From assembly GCF_014642735.1 (NCBI RefSeq), contig NZ_BMIV01000001.1, positions 401,364 through 465,363 of the forward strand: DNA of 64,000 nt, written 5' to 3'. The notes beneath the pieces were generated by a model. That model was not told the DNA's origin. It did no database searches and worked only from the letters and a program-made list of their open reading frames with translations. The stretch's first letter is position 1, and the number at the start of each line of letters is the position of its first letter. The stretch is from Paracoccus acridae (lineage in GTDB: Bacteria > Pseudomonadota > Alphaproteobacteria > Rhodobacterales > Rhodobacteraceae). A program made the position numbers and the translations under genes. Positions 1-9,783 of the stretch are shown piece after piece.

Positions 1-1
1 G

Positions 2-415
2 GGCCGCAACATCCTGGGCGGGTGGAAGCACGGCAAGACGGATGCCGAGGCAACCGGCAAGGCCGCCAAGTTCAAGCCCATCGACTATCCCAAACCCGAC
101 GGCAAGCTGTCCTTCGACCGGCTGACCAACGTGGCCTTTTCCTTCACCAACCACGAGGAAAGCCAGCCCTGCCACCTGAAGCTGAAGGATCCCACGATCC
201 CGATCCGGGTGAACCTTCCCGAATATGCCGAGCCCGCGCAGCGATACTGCCCGGCCGGCGTCTACGAGGTGGTGGAGGACGCCAATGGCCCGCGCTTCGT
301 GATCAACTTCCAGAACTGCGTCCACTGCAAGACCTGCGACATCAAGGACCCGTCGCAGAACATCAACTGGACCACCCCCCAGGGCGGCGACGGGCCGAAC
401 TACCCGAATATGTGA
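2..415 (+). CDS. Electron transfer flavoprotein-ubiquinone oxidoreductase, C-terminal part
   Basis: This is the 3' end of a gene that begins outside the window. The reading frame is open from base 2 and ends with TGA at 413-415, giving about 137 residues. It carries the C-terminal 4Fe-4S ferredoxin-like domain of ETF-QO, with cysteines in [10 protein letters not shown] and in [13 protein letters not shown]. The stretch GGWKHGK near the start and the terminal [16 protein letters not shown] are typical of the family. The enzyme passes electrons from the electron transfer flavoprotein, loaded by acyl-CoA dehydrogenases, to membrane ubiquinone. The FAD and quinone domains lie upstream of the window. 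The identification is firm; only the length is incomplete. Confidence 0.93.
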   Translation, partial: GRNILGGWKHGKTDAEATGKAAKFKPIDYPKPDGKLSFDRLTNVAFSFTNHEESQPCHLKLKDPTIPIRVNLPEYAEPAQRYCPAGVYEVVEDANGPRFVINFQNCVHCKTCDIKDPSQNINWTTPQGGDGPNYPNM

Positions 416-421
416 TGAGAA

Positions 422-449
422 GGGCAGGGGGCGGCGTTGCCCCCCGCCC
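422..449 (+). terminator. Terminator-like hairpin after ETF-QO gene
   Basis: A GC-rich inverted repeat starts 6 bases after the stop codon. The inner stem is GGGGGC/GCCCCC and an outer GGGC/GCCC pair lies across one mismatch. No T-run follows, so it may stop transcription weakly, protect the 3' end, or be only a palindrome. Confidence 0.4.
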
Positions 450-508
450 GAGGGCACGCTAGGGTCGGGAAAACGCTTTCGTGACTTTCCGGGATGGATG
501 CCGTGACA

Positions 509-2329
509 ATGACCCGCCCGAACCTGGCCTGGATCGCTGCCTTTCTGGCGGCCCTGTCGCTGCCTGCCGGGGCCCAGGACCGGCCCGAGCCGCGCCCAGA
601 CGCGGAAACCACCGATACTGCTGCCGCTGACACTGCTGCCGCGCCATCCCAGCCTGCGCCCCTGACATTCGGCCTGGCGGGACCGTTCCTGGCCGCGCGC
701 ATGGCGACGGTGGCAAACGACTTCCAGGCCGCTGCCCGCTTCTTCGTGCAGGCGGTGGCCCATGATCCCGACGACCGCTTCCTGCAGGACAGCGCCCTGG
801 TCGCATTGGTGTCGGCCGGAGAGATCGACCGCGCCGTGGCCCTTGCCACCCGCATCGGGTCCGAGGGCGAGCCGACCGAGTTGTCGCACCTGATTCAGCG
901 CGCCAACCTGGTCCATTCCGGCGATTGGGCCGGGCTTCTGGCGGATGTGGGCACCCCGTCCGATGCGGAAGCCCAGGCCGACCTGCTGGCCGGGATGCTG
1001 CGCGGCTGGGGGCTTCTGGGCGCAGGCAAGGCCTCCGAGGCTCTGGCCGAGTTCGAGCGCCTTTCGAAGATCGGCGGCGTGGCGCCGATGGTGAACTATC
1101 ACCTCGCCCTGGCGCGTGCCCTGGTCGGCGATTACGAGGGGGCCGAGGCGCTGCTGGCCGACGACATGACCGGGGCGCATATCCTGGGCTTCACCGCCCG
1201 CGCGCAGATCCTGGCCCAGCTTGAGCGTCGGGACGAGGCCGTCGCCATGATCGAGGCCGTCCCCGGCGTCGAGGCCGAGCCGCAGCTTCTGGCCCTGCGC
1301 GACCGCATCAAGGCGGGCCAGCCGGTGGCCTTCGACGTGGTCAAGACCCCGGCGGACGGGATCGCGCAGGTCTTCCTGACCTTCGCATCCGCCCTGCTGT
1401 CCAGCCCCGATCCCGAACCGCTGTCGCTGATCCATGCCCGGCTGGCCGCCTGGCTGTCGCCCGACACCGCCGAGGCGCGGCTGATGGTGGCCCAGATCCT
1501 GCAGGAACGCCAGCAGTTCGACCTGGCCGAACCCGAATATGACGCGCTGCGCCGGATGGGCCAGATGCGTCCTGCCGCCGAACTGTCGCGCATCGACACC
1601 CTGTCCCGCGCCGGTCGCACGGACGAGGCTGGCAAGGCCGCCCTGTCCCTGACTGCCGCCTATCCCGACCTGCCCCAGGCCTGGATCGCGCTTGGCGACC
1701 TCCTGCGCCAGCAGGAGAAGTTCGCCCAGGCCGTGCCCGCCTATGACAAGGCCCTGGTGCTGCTGGACGACGCCCCGGCGGATGCCCGGTGGTTCCCCCT
1801 TTACGCGCGCGGCATCGCCCTGGAACGGTCCGACCAGTTCGACCGGGCCGAGGCCGATTTCCTGGCCGCCATCGAAATCCGCCCGGACCAGGCGAGCCTG
1901 CTGAATTACCTGGGCTATAGCTGGATCGACCGGAACGAGAACCTGGACCAGGCGCTGGAGATGATCCAGAAAGCGGTGCAGCTTTCGCCCGACGACGGCT
2001 ATATCCTCGATTCGCTGGCCTGGGCCTATTACCGCCTGGGCCGCTATGACGAGGCGGTCGCGCCGATGGAACGCGCGATCCTGACCATGTCCCAGGACCC
2101 TCTGGTCAACGACCATCTGGGCGACATCTATTGGAAGGTGGGCCGCCAGCGCGAGGCCGAGATCCAGTGGCAGCGTGCGCTGTCCCTGGACCCGACCGAG
2201 ACGGACGATGTCGATCCCGACCGCATCCGCGCCAAGCTGGAGCGTGGCCTTGACGCCGTTCTGGCCGAGGAAGCGGCGGCCCCCGTCGATGCCCCGGCAC
2301 CCGCCCCGCAGGCCGCCGCGAACAACTAG
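509..2329 (+). CDS. Tetratricopeptide-repeat protein, exported
   Basis: This is a protein of about 606 residues. An N-terminal signal sequence (RPNLAWIAAFLAALSLPAGA) is followed by an Ala/Thr-rich linker. The rest is mostly alpha-helical TPR repeats, clearest between about residues 380 and 580 (for example PDQASLLNYLGYSWIDRNE and SPDDGYILDSLAWAYYRLG). TPR arrays bind partner proteins, and no enzymatic motif is visible. An ATG at 494 is in frame, but the signal peptide fits better from the ATG at 509. The gene follows the ETF-QO gene and is 3 bases from ispE, so it probably shares that transcript. A lipid or outer-membrane assembly role is possible but unproven. Confidence 0.85.
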   Translation: MTRPNLAWIAAFLAALSLPAGAQDRPEPRPDAETTDTAAADTAAAPSQPAPLTFGLAGPFLAARMATVANDFQAAARFFVQAVAHDPDDRFLQDSALVALVSAGEIDRAVALATRIGSEGEPTELSHLIQRANLVHSGDWAGLLADVGTPSDAEAQADLLAGMLRGWGLLGAGKASEALAEFERLSKIGGVAPMVNYHLALARALVGDYEGAEALLADDMTGAHILGFTARAQILAQLERRDEAVAMIEAVPGVEAEPQLLALRDRIKAGQPVAFDVVKTPADGIAQVFLTFASALLSSPDPEPLSLIHARLAAWLSPDTAEARLMVAQILQERQQFDLAEPEYDALRRMGQMRPAAELSRIDTLSRAGRTDEAGKAALSLTAAYPDLPQAWIALGDLLRQQEKFAQAVPAYDKALVLLDDAPADARWFPLYARGIALERSDQFDRAEADFLAAIEIRPDQASLLNYLGYSWIDRNENLDQALEMIQKAVQLSPDDGYILDSLAWAYYRLGRYDEAVAPMERAILTMSQDPLVNDHLGDIYWKVGRQREAEIQWQRALSLDPTETDDVDPDRIRAKLERGLDAVLAEEAAAPVDAPAPAPQAAANN

Positions 2330-2332
2330 GGC

Positions 2333-3157
2333 ATGCCTATCGTTCAGGCTGCGCCGGCCAAGCTGAACCTTGCGCTGCATGTGACCGGCCGCCGCGCCGA
2401 TGGCTATCACCTGCTGGATTCGCTGGTGGCCTTTGCAGGCATGGGCGACGTGGTGGTGCTGGAACCCGGACCCTTGTCCCTGCGGATCGAGGGGCCGTTC
2501 GCGGCGGGCTTGCCTGTCAGCGACGACAACCTGTGCCTGCGTGCGGCGCGGCTGGCTGGGGCGGCGGCCGCGATCCGGCTGACCAAGAACCTGCCGGTGG
2601 CCTCGGGCATCGGCGGCGGGTCGGCGGATGCGGCGGCGGTCCTGCGCGGGTTGGCCCGCATGGGCCATGCGCTGCCCGCCGAAACGGAACGGCTGGGCGC
2701 GGATGTGCCGGTCTGCCTGGCGTCCCGCCCCGCGCGGATGCAGGGCGTGGGGGAAATCGTCACCCCGCTGGACCCCTTGCCACAGGTGCCGCTGGTGCTT
2801 GTCAATCCGGGCGTGGGTGTCTCGACGCCCCAGGTCTTTGCCGCGATGGAACGGCGGGACAATCCAGGCCTGCCCCCCATCCCGCGCTTTGCCGGGCTTG
2901 CCGATCTGGGGGGCTGGCTGGCGCAGACGCGCAACGACCTGGAACCTGCCGCCCTGGCCATTGCCCCGGTGATCGGGCAGGTGCTGGACGCCCTGCGCGC
3001 CACCGGCGCCGCTTTCGCCCGCATGTCCGGGTCGGGGGCCACCTGCTTTGGCCTCTATGACAGCGCGGACCGTGCCCGGATTGCCTCCAGCGCCTTGAAA
3101 CAGCATGGCTGGTGGGCCGCCGCGACGGAACTGGCGCCCCCGCTGACGCCCGGATAG
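2333..3157 (+). CDS. ispE: 4-diphosphocytidyl-2-C-methyl-D-erythritol kinase IspE
   Basis: IspE phosphorylates the 2-hydroxyl of CDP-methylerythritol with ATP in the non-mevalonate (MEP) isoprenoid pathway. The protein has 274 residues. It shows the GHMP-kinase N-terminus [20 protein letters not shown], the phosphate-binding loop [16 protein letters not shown] near residue 90, and the C-terminal GHMP motif [13 protein letters not shown]. The start is an ATG 3 bases after the TPR gene stop. The MEP pathway supplies precursors for the polyprenyl chain made by the diphosphate synthase at 27390-28391. Confidence 0.95.
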   Translation: MPIVQAAPAKLNLALHVTGRRADGYHLLDSLVAFAGMGDVVVLEPGPLSLRIEGPFAAGLPVSDDNLCLRAARLAGAAAAIRLTKNLPVASGIGGGSADAAAVLRGLARMGHALPAETERLGADVPVCLASRPARMQGVGEIVTPLDPLPQVPLVLVNPGVGVSTPQVFAAMERRDNPGLPPIPRFAGLADLGGWLAQTRNDLEPAALAIAPVIGQVLDALRATGAAFARMSGSGATCFGLYDSADRARIASSALKQHGWWAAATELAPPLTPG

Positions 3158-3186
3158 ACTTGCGCGAAACTGCCTTTGGGGGAACC

Positions 3187-3921
3187 ATGCTGCGTCTTGG
3201 CGTCAACATCGATCACGTCGCAACCATCCGCAACGCCCGCGGCACGCCCTGGCCCGACCCCTTGCGCGCCGCCCGCCTGGCCGAGGAGGCGGGCGCCGAC
3301 GGCATCACCGCCCATCTGCGCGAAGATCGCCGCCACATCAGCGACGCCGACATCGACGCCCTGATGGCGAACCTGACGCTGCCCCTGAACCTGGAAATGG
3401 CCGCGACCCCGGAAATGCAAGCCATCGCCCTGCGCCACCGCCCCCATGCGGTCTGCATCGTCCCGGAAAAGCGAGAGGAACGCACCACCGAAGGCGGTCT
3501 GGACGTGGCGGGAAATCAGGCGATGCTGGCCGATTACATCGCCCCCCTGCGGGATGCCGGCTGCCGCGTGTCGCTGTTCATCGGCCATGACCCCGCGCAG
3601 ATCGAGGCCTCGGCCCGGATCGGTGCGGCAGTGGTGGAACTGCATACCGGCGCTTATTGCGATTACGATACCGAGGGCCGCGACGCCGACCGCGACCGCG
3701 AACTGGCGGGCCTGATCGAGGGCGCGCGTCTGGCCGACAGCCTGGGGCTGGAGGTTCACGCAGGCCACGGCCTGACCTTCGACACCGTCGGCCCCATCGC
3801 CGCCATCCCGCAGGTCAAGGAACTGAACATCGGCCATTTTCTGATCGCGGAATCGGTCTTCATCGGGTTGGACGGTGCGATCCGTGAGATGCGGCGCAGG
3901 ATGGACGAGGCGCGCGCATGA
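3187..3921 (+). CDS. pdxJ: Pyridoxine 5'-phosphate synthase PdxJ
   Basis: PdxJ condenses 1-deoxy-D-xylulose 5-phosphate with 3-amino-2-oxopropyl phosphate to make pyridoxine 5'-phosphate, the last ring-forming step of DXP-dependent vitamin B6 synthesis. The 244-residue protein starts [19 protein letters not shown], the classic family N-terminus. It contains [26 protein letters not shown] and [14 protein letters not shown], all active-site loops of the TIM barrel. An in-frame codon upstream (3112) would only add unrelated residues. The gene's stop overlaps the next start (ATGA). Confidence 0.96.
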   Translation: MLRLGVNIDHVATIRNARGTPWPDPLRAARLAEEAGADGITAHLREDRRHISDADIDALMANLTLPLNLEMAATPEMQAIALRHRPHAVCIVPEKREERTTEGGLDVAGNQAMLADYIAPLRDAGCRVSLFIGHDPAQIEASARIGAAVVELHTGAYCDYDTEGRDADRDRELAGLIEGARLADSLGLEVHAGHGLTFDTVGPIAAIPQVKELNIGHFLIAESVFIGLDGAIREMRRRMDEARA

Positions 3922-4364
3922 TCCGGCTGGCCGCAGCCCTGATGCTGCTTTCGGGCGCGGCGCAGGCCCAACAGGTCGAAGTGACGCCTTGCGGCGACGC
4001 CGACCGCGTCGATACCATCGCCGAACCCTGGGATCAGAACACCGCCACCTATGCCAATGGCGACGTTCGAGTGGCGCTGCTGGACATGGTGGAACCCGCC
4101 GGTGGCGCCTGGAAGCTGGCCGTCATCAGCCCGCCGCGCGACGAGTTGGGGCTGCGGCAATGCCGCGTCATCGGCGCGGACGGGATCGGCTTCTATGGCC
4201 TGGATTTTGCCTCGCGCCGGGCGGACTATGATCGCCAGCGGGGGCTGGTGCTGACCTTTCCCGCGACCCGCTATGCCGATGCCGCGCCCGAAGGCGAACC
4301 CTACAGGCTGGTCGTGACGATCAACCAGCAGACCGGAGAGATCGCGACCGAGGTGCAGGAATGA
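3918..4364 (+). CDS. Hypothetical exported protein
   Basis: This is a 148-residue protein of unknown function. It begins with a clear signal peptide ([17 protein letters not shown]) and then a compact periplasmic domain with two cysteines, in TPCGDAD and RQCRVIG. I recognise no catalytic motif. Its start overlaps the pdxJ stop by four bases (ATGA) and acpS begins 28 bases downstream, so it is translationally coupled to pdxJ and sits inside the pdxJ-acpS operon. The two cysteines could form a disulphide in the periplasm; that is inference. Confidence 0.8.
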   Translation: MIRLAAALMLLSGAAQAQQVEVTPCGDADRVDTIAEPWDQNTATYANGDVRVALLDMVEPAGGAWKLAVISPPRDELGLRQCRVIGADGIGFYGLDFASRRADYDRQRGLVLTFPATRYADAAPEGEPYRLVVTINQQTGEIATEVQE

Positions 4365-4392
4365 CGGTCCCTTTCAGCATCGGATGGGCGCC

Positions 4393-4803
4393 ATGATCCT
4401 GGGCATCGGCACCGACCTTGCCAATATCGACCGCATCGCCGGCACGCTGGACCGCTTCGGCGACCGCTTTCGCCATCGTGTCTTCACGCCCACGGAACTG
4501 GCCAAGGCCGCGCGCCGCCGGGACGAGGCCGGGACGCTTGCCAAACGCTGGGCGGCGAAGGAGGCCTGTTCCAAGGCGCTTGGCACCGGGCTTGCCATGG
4601 GGATCAGCTGGCGCGACATGGCGGTCAGCAACCTGCGATCCGGGCAGCCGGTGATGGAACTGACCGGATGGGCCGCCGAACGGCTGGCCGCGATGACGCC
4701 GCCGGGCCATCATGCCGTCGTTCACGTCACCTTGACCGACGATCACCCCTGGGCGCAGGCTTTCGTGGTGATCGAGGCGCGGCCCGGCACGCCGCAACCT
4801 TGA
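4393..4803 (+). CDS. acpS: Holo-[acyl-carrier-protein] synthase AcpS
   Basis: AcpS transfers the 4'-phosphopantetheine arm of coenzyme A to a serine of acyl carrier protein, switching on fatty-acid synthesis. The 136-residue protein opens with [15 protein letters not shown], containing the Mg-binding Asp of the family, and has the second signature [16 protein letters not shown] near residue 60. An ATG at 4384 would add three residues, but 4393 matches the family start. The pdxJ-acpS pairing is also seen in E. coli, where both lie beside rnc-era-recO as here. Confidence 0.95.
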   Translation: MILGIGTDLANIDRIAGTLDRFGDRFRHRVFTPTELAKAARRRDEAGTLAKRWAAKEACSKALGTGLAMGISWRDMAVSNLRSGQPVMELTGWAAERLAAMTPPGHHAVVHVTLTDDHPWAQAFVVIEARPGTPQP

Positions 4804-4876
4804 CTTTGCGTCCCGCCAATGGCCTAGAACGCGCGAAGCGGCCAATCGCCCGCGCAAGTTGACGAAGGACGAGACC

Positions 4877-5671
4877 ATGGCCGACAGCACGGCGGGCAAG
4901 AAAAAGGAAGGCATCTGGGAAACGGTCAAGACCGTGTTCTGGGCGCTTGTCATCGCGGGCATCTTCCGCACGCTGTTCTTCCAGCCGTTCTGGATCCCCT
5001 CCGGGTCGATGAAGGACACGCTGCTGATCGGCGACTTCCTGTTCGTCAACAAGATGGCCTACGGCTATTCCCGCTATTCCTGCCCCTTCTCGGTCTGCCC
5101 CATCAGCGGCCGCATCCTGGGGTCTGAACCCGAACGCGGCGATGTGGTGGTGTTCCGCCATCCCACGCGCGGCGTCGATTTCATCAAGCGGCTGATCGGC
5201 CTGCCGGGCGACACCATCCAGATGCGCGACGGCCGCCTGTGGATCAACGGCGAGGAAGTGCCCGTCGCCCCCGCCGGCGATTTCGTCGAGGTCAAGGAAT
5301 TGCAGGGGCCGCAGGGGCTGATCCCGCGCTGCGTCAATGATCCGGTGGCCGAAGGCGGTGATTGCATCAAGCAGCGCTTCACCGAAACCCTGCCGGGCGG
5401 GCGCAGCCACGACATCCTGAACATCGCCGACGGCGCGTTCGCCGACGACACGCCGGCCTTCACGGTGCCCGAAGGCCAGTATTTCTTCATGGGCGACAAC
5501 CGCGACAATTCCGAGGATTCGCGTTTCCCGCAGGAAATCGGCGGGCTGGGCTTCGTGCCCTCGGAATACCTGATCGGGCGGGCCGACCGGATCATGTTCT
5601 CCTCCGCGGGGCGGTCGCTTCTGTATTTCTGGACCTGGCGGGCCGACCGCTTCTTCAAGGCGGTGGAGTGA
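4877..5671 (+). CDS. lepB: Signal peptidase I LepB
   Basis: LepB is the inner-membrane serine protease that removes signal peptides from exported preproteins. The product has 264 residues. A cytoplasmic basic N-terminus leads into one membrane segment (about residues 16-34). The catalytic serine is Ser44 in IPSGSM and the general-base lysine is Lys104 in [12 protein letters not shown], followed by the [12 protein letters not shown] box. The ATG at 4877 is preceded by GAAGGACGAG, whereas the upstream TTG at 4859 has no comparable site. The stop overlaps the rnc start as GTGA. Confidence 0.95.
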   Translation: MADSTAGKKKEGIWETVKTVFWALVIAGIFRTLFFQPFWIPSGSMKDTLLIGDFLFVNKMAYGYSRYSCPFSVCPISGRILGSEPERGDVVVFRHPTRGVDFIKRLIGLPGDTIQMRDGRLWINGEEVPVAPAGDFVEVKELQGPQGLIPRCVNDPVAEGGDCIKQRFTETLPGGRSHDILNIADGAFADDTPAFTVPEGQYFFMGDNRDNSEDSRFPQEIGGLGFVPSEYLIGRADRIMFSSAGRSLLYFWTWRADRFFKAVE

Positions 5672-6357
5672 AACCCGGCGCCGACATCCGCGCCTTCATG
5701 GTCCGGCTGGGGCACGACTTCGCGCGGCCTGAACTTCTGGTGCGCGCGCTGACCCACGGATCCATCGCCAGCGCGACCCGGCCCGACAACCAGCGGCTGG
5801 AATTCCTGGGTGACCGCGTGCTGGGCCTTGTCATGGCCGAGGCGCTGTTCGACGCCGACAAGTCCGCCAGCGAGGGCCAGCTTGCCCCCCGCTACAACGC
5901 GCTTGTCCGGGGCGAGACCTGCGCCGCCATCGCCCGAGAGATCGGGTTGGGCGAGGTCCTGAAGCTGGGCCGGTCCGAGATGATGTCGGGCGGCCGCCGC
6001 AAGGAAGCCGTGCTGGCCGACGCGATGGAGGCCGTTCTGGCCGCCGTCTATCTGGACGCGGGCTTCGATGCCGCGCGGCGCATCGTGCTGCGCCTGTGGG
6101 CCGGCCGGCTGGACACGCTCGAGGACGATCCCCGCGACGCCAAGACCGCGTTGCAGGAATGGGCGCAGGCCAACGGGATGCCGCCGCCCCTTTACGAACA
6201 AACCGAACGCAGCGGGCCGGACCATGCGCCCGTCTTCCTGATCACCGCACGGCTGGCCGATGGGCGCGAGGCCCAGGCCAGAGGTGCCGGCACGAAACGC
6301 AGCATCGAACAGGCCGCCGCGCAGGCGCTGCTGGACCGGCTGGAGGGCCGCGAATGA
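5668..6357 (+). CDS. rnc: Ribonuclease III
   Basis: RNase III cleaves double-stranded RNA, including rRNA precursors and structured mRNA leaders. The 229-residue protein has an N-terminal catalytic domain with the signature [14 protein letters not shown] (Glu45 and Asp49) and a second acidic motif in [15 protein letters not shown]. The C-terminal dsRNA-binding domain ends [21 protein letters not shown] chose the GTG at 5668 because it overlaps the lepB stop (GTGA) and yields the expected N-terminus. The ATG at 5698 would cut into the first helix. It is followed by era with an ATGA overlap. Confidence 0.95.
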   Translation: MKPGADIRAFMVRLGHDFARPELLVRALTHGSIASATRPDNQRLEFLGDRVLGLVMAEALFDADKSASEGQLAPRYNALVRGETCAAIAREIGLGEVLKLGRSEMMSGGRRKEAVLADAMEAVLAAVYLDAGFDAARRIVLRLWAGRLDTLEDDPRDAKTALQEWAQANGMPPPLYEQTERSGPDHAPVFLITARLADGREAQARGAGTKRSIEQAAAQALLDRLEGRE

Positions 6358-7274
6358 CCGACATCACCCAAACCCGCGCGGGCTTCGTCGCCCTGATCGG
6401 CGAACCGAATGCCGGGAAATCCACGCTTCTGAACCAGATGGTCGGGGCCAAGGTCAGCATCGTCACCCACAAGGTGCAGACCACCCGCGCCCGTATCCGG
6501 GGCATCGCCATCCATGACGCGGCGCAGATCGTCTTCGTGGACACGCCGGGCATCTTCCGCCCGCGCCGCCGGCTGGACCGGTCCATGGTCAAGGCCGCTT
6601 GGGGCGGGGCGGCCGACGCCGACATCATCCTGTTGCTGGTCGAGGCGCATCGCGGATTGACCGAAGGCGCCAAGGCGATCATCGAATCGCTGAAGGGACT
6701 GGACAGCCAGACCCCCGTGGGGCTTGTCATCAACAAGATCGACCGCGTGAAGGCGGAAACCCTGCTGGCCCTGTCGGCTGAACTGAACGCGGCCTTCCCC
6801 TTTGTGCAGACCTTCATGATCAGCGCCGAGAAGGGCTATGGCTGCGACCAGTTGCGCGACTGGCTGGCCGCGACGCTGCCGGAAAGCCCCTGGCTTTACC
6901 CCGAGGACCAGATCGCCGACCTGCCCATGCGGATGATCGCGGCGGAAATCACCCGCGAAAAGCTGACCCTGCGCCTGCACGAGGAAATCCCCTATCAGCT
7001 GACGGTCGAGACCGAGGCATGGGAGGAACGCAAGGACGGATCCGCCAAGGTGGACCAGGTCGTCTATGTCGCGCGCCCCGGTCACAAGGGCATCGTGCTG
7101 GGCAAGGGCGGCGAGACGATCAAGGCCGTGGGCCAGGCCGCCCGTGCCGAGCTTGAGGAATTCATGGGCCGCCGCGTCCACCTGTTCCTGCAGGTGAAGG
7201 TGCGCGAGAATTGGCTGGACGAGGCCGAACGCTATAACGAGATGGGCCTCGATTTCCGCGACGGCGATGCCTGA
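6354..7274 (+). CDS. era: Ribosome-maturation GTPase Era
   Basis: Era is a membrane-associated GTPase that binds the 3' end of 16S rRNA and helps mature the small ribosomal subunit. The 306-residue protein has the P-loop GEPNAGKST (residues 16-24), the G3 motif DTPG, the G4 motif NKID and the effector segment [11 protein letters not shown]. The KH RNA-binding domain contains [15 protein letters not shown]. The start ATG overlaps the rnc stop (ATGA), keeping the conserved lepB-rnc-era order. Confidence 0.97.
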   Translation: MTDITQTRAGFVALIGEPNAGKSTLLNQMVGAKVSIVTHKVQTTRARIRGIAIHDAAQIVFVDTPGIFRPRRRLDRSMVKAAWGGAADADIILLLVEAHRGLTEGAKAIIESLKGLDSQTPVGLVINKIDRVKAETLLALSAELNAAFPFVQTFMISAEKGYGCDQLRDWLAATLPESPWLYPEDQIADLPMRMIAAEITREKLTLRLHEEIPYQLTVETEAWEERKDGSAKVDQVVYVARPGHKGIVLGKGGETIKAVGQAARAELEEFMGRRVHLFLQVKVRENWLDEAERYNEMGLDFRDGDA

Positions 7275-7602
7275 AGCACGGCTTGCGACCGGCATCTGGG
7301 TTTCGGCCTATCTGGCGCGTCTGGGGCTTGCCAATATCCCCACCTATGTGACCGCGCGGGGCGACGAGACGGCGGGCGCGGTGCTGGTCAAATGCGCACT
7401 GATGGACGGCACCGCCGCGCTTTATGGCCGCGAGTGGGACTTCGACACCGACAGCCGCCCGTGGCAGGTCATCGCCCAAGGCCCGGAACGCGAGGTGGAC
7501 CAGGCCATCGCCCGGCAGCGCGGCTTCGATCCCGACCTGTGGGTCATCGAGATCGAAAGCCGCGACGGACGCACGCTGCTGGACGAAGCGGGGCTTGCGT
7601 GA
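7267..7602 (+). CDS. DUF1491 family protein
   Basis: This is a 111-residue cytoplasmic protein starting [19 protein letters not shown]. It resembles a small family of unknown function (DUF1491) found in alphaproteobacteria. Recognisable features are the central RGDETAGAVLVK and a C-terminal GFDPDLWVIEIESRDGRTLLDE. It overlaps the end of era by 8 bases and is therefore probably co-translated with it. No catalytic residues can be assigned, and I do not propose a function. Confidence 0.8.
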   Translation: MPEARLATGIWVSAYLARLGLANIPTYVTARGDETAGAVLVKCALMDGTAALYGREWDFDTDSRPWQVIAQGPEREVDQAIARQRGFDPDLWVIEIESRDGRTLLDEAGLA

Positions 7603-7644
7603 TCCATCTGGCGCGGACCGCCTTTGCAGCCTATGCAATCAGGC

Positions 7645-8556
7645 ATGAAAAACGCGTCCCCATCGGGTGATTCCCTGCCGGGCCTGATCCTGGCCATTGC
7701 GACCTATGTGATGTGGGGCTTCCTGCCGCTGTTCATGAAGCAGCTTGCCCATGTCCCCCCGTCCGAGGTGATCGCCCATCGCGTGCTGTGGTCGCTGCCC
7801 ATCGCGCTGGCGGTCCTGATCTGGCAGCGCCGGTCGGCCGAGGTGATGGCGGCGCTGCGCCAGCCGCGCCTTCTGGGCATGGCGCTGATCACCGCCGCGC
7901 TGATTTCCGTGAACTGGATGATCTATGTCTGGGCGGTGGGCAACAACCACGCGCTGGACGCGGCGCTTGGATACTACATCAACCCGCTGTTCAGCATCCT
8001 GATGGGCGCGACCCTGCTGCGCGAGAAGATGAGCCGGGCGCAGATGGTGGCGGTCGCGCTCGCCTCGCTGGCGGTGGTGGTGCTGACGGTGCAGTTGGGG
8101 CGGCTGCCGATGGTGGCGATCGGGCTGATGCTGACCTGGGGCTTTTACGCCTATTGCAAGAAAAGCCTGCCGCTGGGCCCGACCCAGGGCTTCACGCTGG
8201 AGGTGCTGCTGCTGACGCCCTTCGCGCTTGCCTATGTGGTCTGGCTTGCGACCAGCGGCCAGTCGCATTTCGCCGCAGGCAGCACCTGGGACACGATCCT
8301 GCTGATCGGCTGCGGTCCCGTGACCGCCGTGCCGCTGATCTGCTATGCCACGGCGGCCAAGCAGTTGCGGCTGTCCACCATCGGCATCCTGCAATATATC
8401 GCGCCGACGATGATCTTTTTGACGGCGGTCCTGATCTTCGGCGAGCCCTTCGGCGCGGCGCAGATGGTCGCCTTTCCGATGATCTGGGCGGCGCTTGTGA
8501 TCTATACCCTGTCGATGCTGCGCGGGGCAGGGGCGCGGCGGCGGGCGATGACCTGA
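7645..8556 (+). CDS. rarD: EamA/RarD family membrane transporter
   Basis: This is an integral membrane protein of about 303 residues with around ten hydrophobic segments, made of two EamA (DMT superfamily) halves. The first segment, ILAIATYVMWGFLPLFMKQL, and the repeat-like SVNWMIYVWAVGNNHALDAA are typical of RarD proteins, whose substrate is not established. The ATG at 7645 gives MKNASPSGDS, and an in-frame ATG at 7633 is an alternative; neither has a strong ribosome-binding site. It follows the DUF1491 gene by about 40 bases. Confidence 0.88.
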   Translation: MKNASPSGDSLPGLILAIATYVMWGFLPLFMKQLAHVPPSEVIAHRVLWSLPIALAVLIWQRRSAEVMAALRQPRLLGMALITAALISVNWMIYVWAVGNNHALDAALGYYINPLFSILMGATLLREKMSRAQMVAVALASLAVVVLTVQLGRLPMVAIGLMLTWGFYAYCKKSLPLGPTQGFTLEVLLLTPFALAYVVWLATSGQSHFAAGSTWDTILLIGCGPVTAVPLICYATAAKQLRLSTIGILQYIAPTMIFLTAVLIFGEPFGAAQMVAFPMIWAALVIYTLSMLRGAGARRRAMT

Positions 8557-8608
8557 CTTGGCAGCCGCCCCGTCCCGTGCCAATCTGCCCCCCGTTCCCG
8601 GAGGCGCC

Positions 8609-9046
8609 ATGTCCGCAAACCGCCAGCGCATCACGCTTGTCACCCTGGGCGTGGCCGACATGGACCGCGCGCGGCGCTTTTACGAAGCCTGGGGCTGGGC
8701 GCCCCATGCCAGTTCGCAGCCGGGCGTCACCTTCTATCAGATGAACGGCGCGGTGCTGGCCCTGTTCGGGCTGGCCGATCTGGCCGCCGACCAGGGACGG
8801 CCCGGCGCGACCCTGGGCACCGGGGCTGTCACGCTGGCGCAGAACTGCGCGGATGACGCGGAAACCGATGCCGTCTTCCAGGCCGCCGTGGATGCCGGGG
8901 CGACCGTGCTGAAACGGCCCGAAAAGGTCTTCTGGGGCGGTTATTCCGGCTATTTCGCCGATCCCGACGGTCATGTCTGGGAGATCGCCACCAATCCCTT
9001 CTGGCCCCTGTCCGCCGACGGGTCGCTGACCCTGCCCGGCGCCTGA
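8609..9046 (+). CDS. VOC (glyoxalase/bleomycin-resistance) superfamily protein
   Basis: This is a 145-residue single-domain protein with the beta-alpha-beta-beta-beta fold signature of vicinal oxygen chelate proteins. It has ITLVTLGVADMDRARRFYEAW at the start and GGYSGYFADPDGHVWEIATNP near the end. Members bind a divalent metal and act as dioxygenases, lyases or resistance proteins; the substrate cannot be read from the sequence. A good GGAGG site precedes the ATG at 8609. Its TGA overlaps the recO start (TGATG). Confidence 0.88.
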   Translation: MSANRQRITLVTLGVADMDRARRFYEAWGWAPHASSQPGVTFYQMNGAVLALFGLADLAADQGRPGATLGTGAVTLAQNCADDAETDAVFQAAVDAGATVLKRPEKVFWGGYSGYFADPDGHVWEIATNPFWPLSADGSLTLPGA

Positions 9047-9783
9047 TGGAGTGGCAGGCCGAAGGCACCGTCCTGGCCCGCCGCACCCACGGCGAGACGG
9101 CGGTGATCCTGGACGTGCTGACCGACCTGCACGGCCGCCATTCCGGGCTGGTGCCCGGTGGCGTGTCGCAAAAGCGCGCGGCGATGCTGCAACCCGGCTC
9201 GCGGCTGGATCTGCGATGGCGGGCGCGGCGCGACGACCAGTTGGGCACCTTTTCCGTCGAACCGCTGCGGCTGCGGTCGGGGCTGATGGCCGATCCGCTG
9301 GCCTTGGCGGGGTTGAACGCGGTCTGTTCGCTGCTGGTCTTTGCCCTGCCGGAACGCGACCCGCATCCTGCCCTTGCACGCGACACCGAACGCCTGCTGG
9401 ACCTGATGGAGACCGGCCGGGACTGGGGCGACGATTATCTTCACTGGGAAATGCGCCTGCTGGACGAGATGGGCTTCGGCCTGGACCTGACATCCTGCGC
9501 CGTGACGGGCGCGCAACAGGGATTGGCCTATGTCAGCCCCAGGTCGGGCCGCGCCGTCAGCCGCCAAGGGGCAGGCGAATGGGCCGACAGGTTGCTGCCC
9601 TTGCCGGGAATCCTGGGCGGGGCAGGCGACAATCGCGGGCATGGACTGGCCGAGGGACTGGCCATAACCGGGCACTTCCTGACGACCCGGATCGCCGGGG
9701 AACTGGTGGGTCGCCCTGTTCCTGCGGCCCGCCATCGTCTTGTGGAACGGCTGACGCGCGGCCAGCCGACAGGGAATTACTGA
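9046..9783 (+). CDS. recO: DNA repair protein RecO
   Basis: RecO works with RecR to load RecA onto SSB-coated single-stranded DNA during recombinational gap repair. The 245-residue protein starts MEWQAEGTVLARRTHGETAV, the OB-fold beginning typical of RecO. The helical part follows (HWEMRLLDEMGFGLDLTSCAVTG at about residues 143-165). A zinc-binding cysteine cluster is not evident, as in many alphaproteobacterial RecO proteins. It shares one base with the preceding VOC gene and its tail overlaps the convergent META gene by 7 bases. Confidence 0.93.
   Translation: MEWQAEGTVLARRTHGETAVILDVLTDLHGRHSGLVPGGVSQKRAAMLQPGSRLDLRWRARRDDQLGTFSVEPLRLRSGLMADPLALAGLNAVCSLLVFALPERDPHPALARDTERLLDLMETGRDWGDDYLHWEMRLLDEMGFGLDLTSCAVTGAQQGLAYVSPRSGRAVSRQGAGEWADRLLPLPGILGGAGDNRGHGLAEGLAITGHFLTTRIAGELVGRPVPAARHRLVERLTRGQPTGNY

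Noticed and set aside
3112-3186. In-frame extension upstream of pdxJ
   Set aside because: It has no ribosome-binding site and overlaps the end of ispE. The PdxJ family begins at [10 protein letters not shown] (3187).
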